A stretch of 12,621 nucleotides of DNA from CAXSEF01 sp050955025 (lineage in GTDB: Bacteria > Pseudomonadota > Alphaproteobacteria > Acetobacterales > Acetobacteraceae), in the NCBI GenBank assembly GCA_050955025.1, contig JBPBQX010000123.1, positions 1-12,621 on the forward strand. Reading direction: 5' to 3'. The stretch's first letter is position 1, and every line of letters begins with the position of its first letter. The position numbers and the translations under genes are program-made. The notes beneath the pieces are model-generated. The model saw only the letters and a program-made list of their open reading frames with translations. It was not told the DNA's origin and ran no database searches. Below, one piece after another: positions 11,362 to 12,621 of this stretch.

Positions 11362-12621
11362 CTAGAAGCGGAAGTAGATGAACTCATTGGGGACGCGGCC
11401 GCCGATCAGGAGGAGCAGGAACACGAGGACGGCGGCGGCAGGAAGCGCCAGCCAGGGGTTGGGGGGCAGGCGGGCAAGTGCCGCCTGCTGGCTGGTGGGG
11501 CCGAGCGTCGCGACCAGGGCGGCGATCGCCACCACGGGGAGATTCTCGACGTGGACGCGGCCGGGGCCCGTCGCGCCGGCCATGGAGCGCAGGACGGAGG
11601 CGGCGACGTCGAAGCCGGGGGCGCGGAAGACCACCCAGGTGGCGATCACGAACAGCATGGTGAGCGGCCAGCCCAGCGCGCGGGGGAGGCGCAGGCCGGT
11701 GCGGTTCCAGGCGGAGTTCGCGGCGAGTGCTGCGCCGTGCAGGCCGCCCCAGGCGACGAAGCTCCAGGCGGCGCCGTGCCACAGGCCGCCGACGAGCATG
11801 GTCAGCACGACGTTGATCGGCTGGCGCCAGGCGGGGACGCGGCTGCCGCCCAGCGGGATATAGAGGTAGTCGCGCAGGAAGCGGCTCAGGGTGATGTGCC
11901 AGCGGCGCCAGAACTCGCGGATGGAGGCGGCGCGGTAGGGGGCGTCGAAGTTGTAGGGCAGGCGCAGGCCGAAGAGGAGGGCAATGCCGATCGCCATGTC
12001 GGAGTAGCCGGAGAAGTCGAAGTAGATCTGCAGGGTGTAGGTGAGGGCCGCCGCCCAGGCCTCGGCGAGGTTGAGGGGGGTGGTGGCGGCGCGCGCGAAC
12101 AGGGGGTCGCAGACCAGGGCGAGGGTGTCGGCGAGCGCGGCCTTCTTGGCCAGGCCGATGGTGAAGAGGATGGCACCGCGCGCGGCAAGCTCGGCCATGT
12201 GGGGGCCGCGGGGGGTGGCGGAGAACTGGGGCACGAGCTCGTTGTGGCGGACGAGGGGGCCGGCGATGAGCTGGGGGAAGAAGGTCACGAACTCGGCGAA
12301 GTCGAGCAGGCGGTAGACGTGGCGGTCGCCGCGCCTGAGGTCGAGCAGGTATGACAGCTTCTGGAACACGAAGAAGCTGATGCCGAGCGGGAGCACGATG
12401 TTCCAGGGCTCGAAGGGGAGGCCGGCGAGGGCGTCGACGTTGGCCTTCGCGAAGTTCGCGTACTTGAACCAGCCGAGGGTCGCGAGGTTGAGCACGATGG
12501 CGGCGTCGAGGATCCAGCGGGCCTCGCGGCGCGCCGGGTAGAGGCCGCGCCAGACGCCGGAGCGGCCGGCCCAGAGCTTGACCAGCAGCCAGTTGGCCAG
12601 GGTGAGCGCCGCCAGCATCGC
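11362..12621 (-). CDS. MBOAT-family O-acyltransferase (AlgI/DltB-like), 5'-truncated by window edge
   Basis: The frame is open to the right edge; the Met at 12618 is most likely internal, because the usual 50 or so N-terminal residues with the first membrane helices are missing. About 418 residues are visible, with many hydrophobic helices. Counting from that Met, AlgI-type signatures are PQLIAGPLVRH at 115-125, QIYFDFSGYSDMAIG at 197-211, REFWRRWHITLSRFLRDYLYIPLGG at 234-258 (H241), GGLWHGAAWSFVAWGGLHG at 277-295 (H281, the conserved MBOAT histidine), and the family-typical end FIYFRF. Such proteins move acetyl groups across the inner membrane for O-acetylation of exopolysaccharide, alginate-like polymers or teichoic acids. 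The SGNH-like gene 55 bases downstream is the expected partner. The acceptor polymer is not encoded here. Confidence 0.92.
   Translation of the reverse strand, partial: AMLAALTLANWLLVKLWAGRSGVWRGLYPARREARWILDAAIVLNLATLGWFKYANFAKANVDALAGLPFEPWNIVLPLGISFFVFQKLSYLLDLRRGDRHVYRLLDFAEFVTFFPQLIAGPLVRHNELVPQFSATPRGPHMAELAARGAILFTIGLAKKAALADTLALVCDPLFARAATTPLNLAEAWAAALTYTLQIYFDFSGYSDMAIGIALLFGLRLPYNFDAPYRAASIREFWRRWHITLSRFLRDYLYIPLGGSRVPAWRQPINVVLTMLVGGLWHGAAWSFVAWGGLHGAALAANSAWNRTGLRLPRALGWPLTMLFVIATWVVFRAPGFDVAASVLRSMAGATGPGRVHVENLPVVAIAALVATLGPTSQQAALARLPPNPWLALPAAAVLVFLLLLIGGRVPNEFIYFRF

Overview
The window is very GC-rich, gene-dense bacterial DNA. Compact operons with 4-base overlaps, a MetX/MetW pair, an alphaproteobacterial-style chorismate mutase - HisC - TyrC cluster and many GTG starts suggest an alphaproteobacterium, most likely Acetobacteraceae (Rhodospirillales). 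This placement is inference from gene content and style, not from a marker gene. The + strand is G-rich throughout, so + genes end codons mostly in G and - genes mostly in C, as expected if + is the leading strand.

Layout. 1-1185 is the 3' part of an FGGY sugar kinase, convergent with a 40-residue lipoprotein gene (1224-1346, -). After a 364-base gap comes an unrecognised helical protein (1711-2127, +), then a tRNA-Pro(CGG) (2297-2373, -) with a good sigma-70-type promoter. A LOG-family nucleotide phosphoribohydrolase (2435-3025, -) is divergent from a DUF985 cupin (3225-3701, +).

The - strand from 7298 down to 3783 is one tightly coupled operon: a chorismate mutase/P-protein-like protein, HisC-type aminotransferase, prephenate dehydrogenase and a YaiI/DUF188 protein. 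The first three can convert chorismate to prephenate and on to tyrosine precursors; HisC may also serve histidine synthesis. Divergent from it are metX and metW (7530-9399, +), which acylate homoserine for methionine synthesis. A small acidic protein (9579-9920, +) follows. After a markedly AT-rich island lies a - strand pair, an MBOAT O-acyltransferase (running off the right edge) and a membrane-anchored SGNH-like protein, likely an exopolysaccharide O-acetylation pair.

The most interesting structure is not a gene. Four copies of a dispersed element of up to about 130 bp, made of up to five consecutive hairpins, occupy the intergenic spaces at about 2128, 3661, 7359 and 9400. Several stems differ between copies by paired changes that keep the base pairing. 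One copy supplies the stop codon and C-terminal tail of the cupin gene and reaches the stop of the convergent gene. Another separates the divergent aromatic and methionine promoters. I found no CRISPR array, transposase, integrase or defence system.
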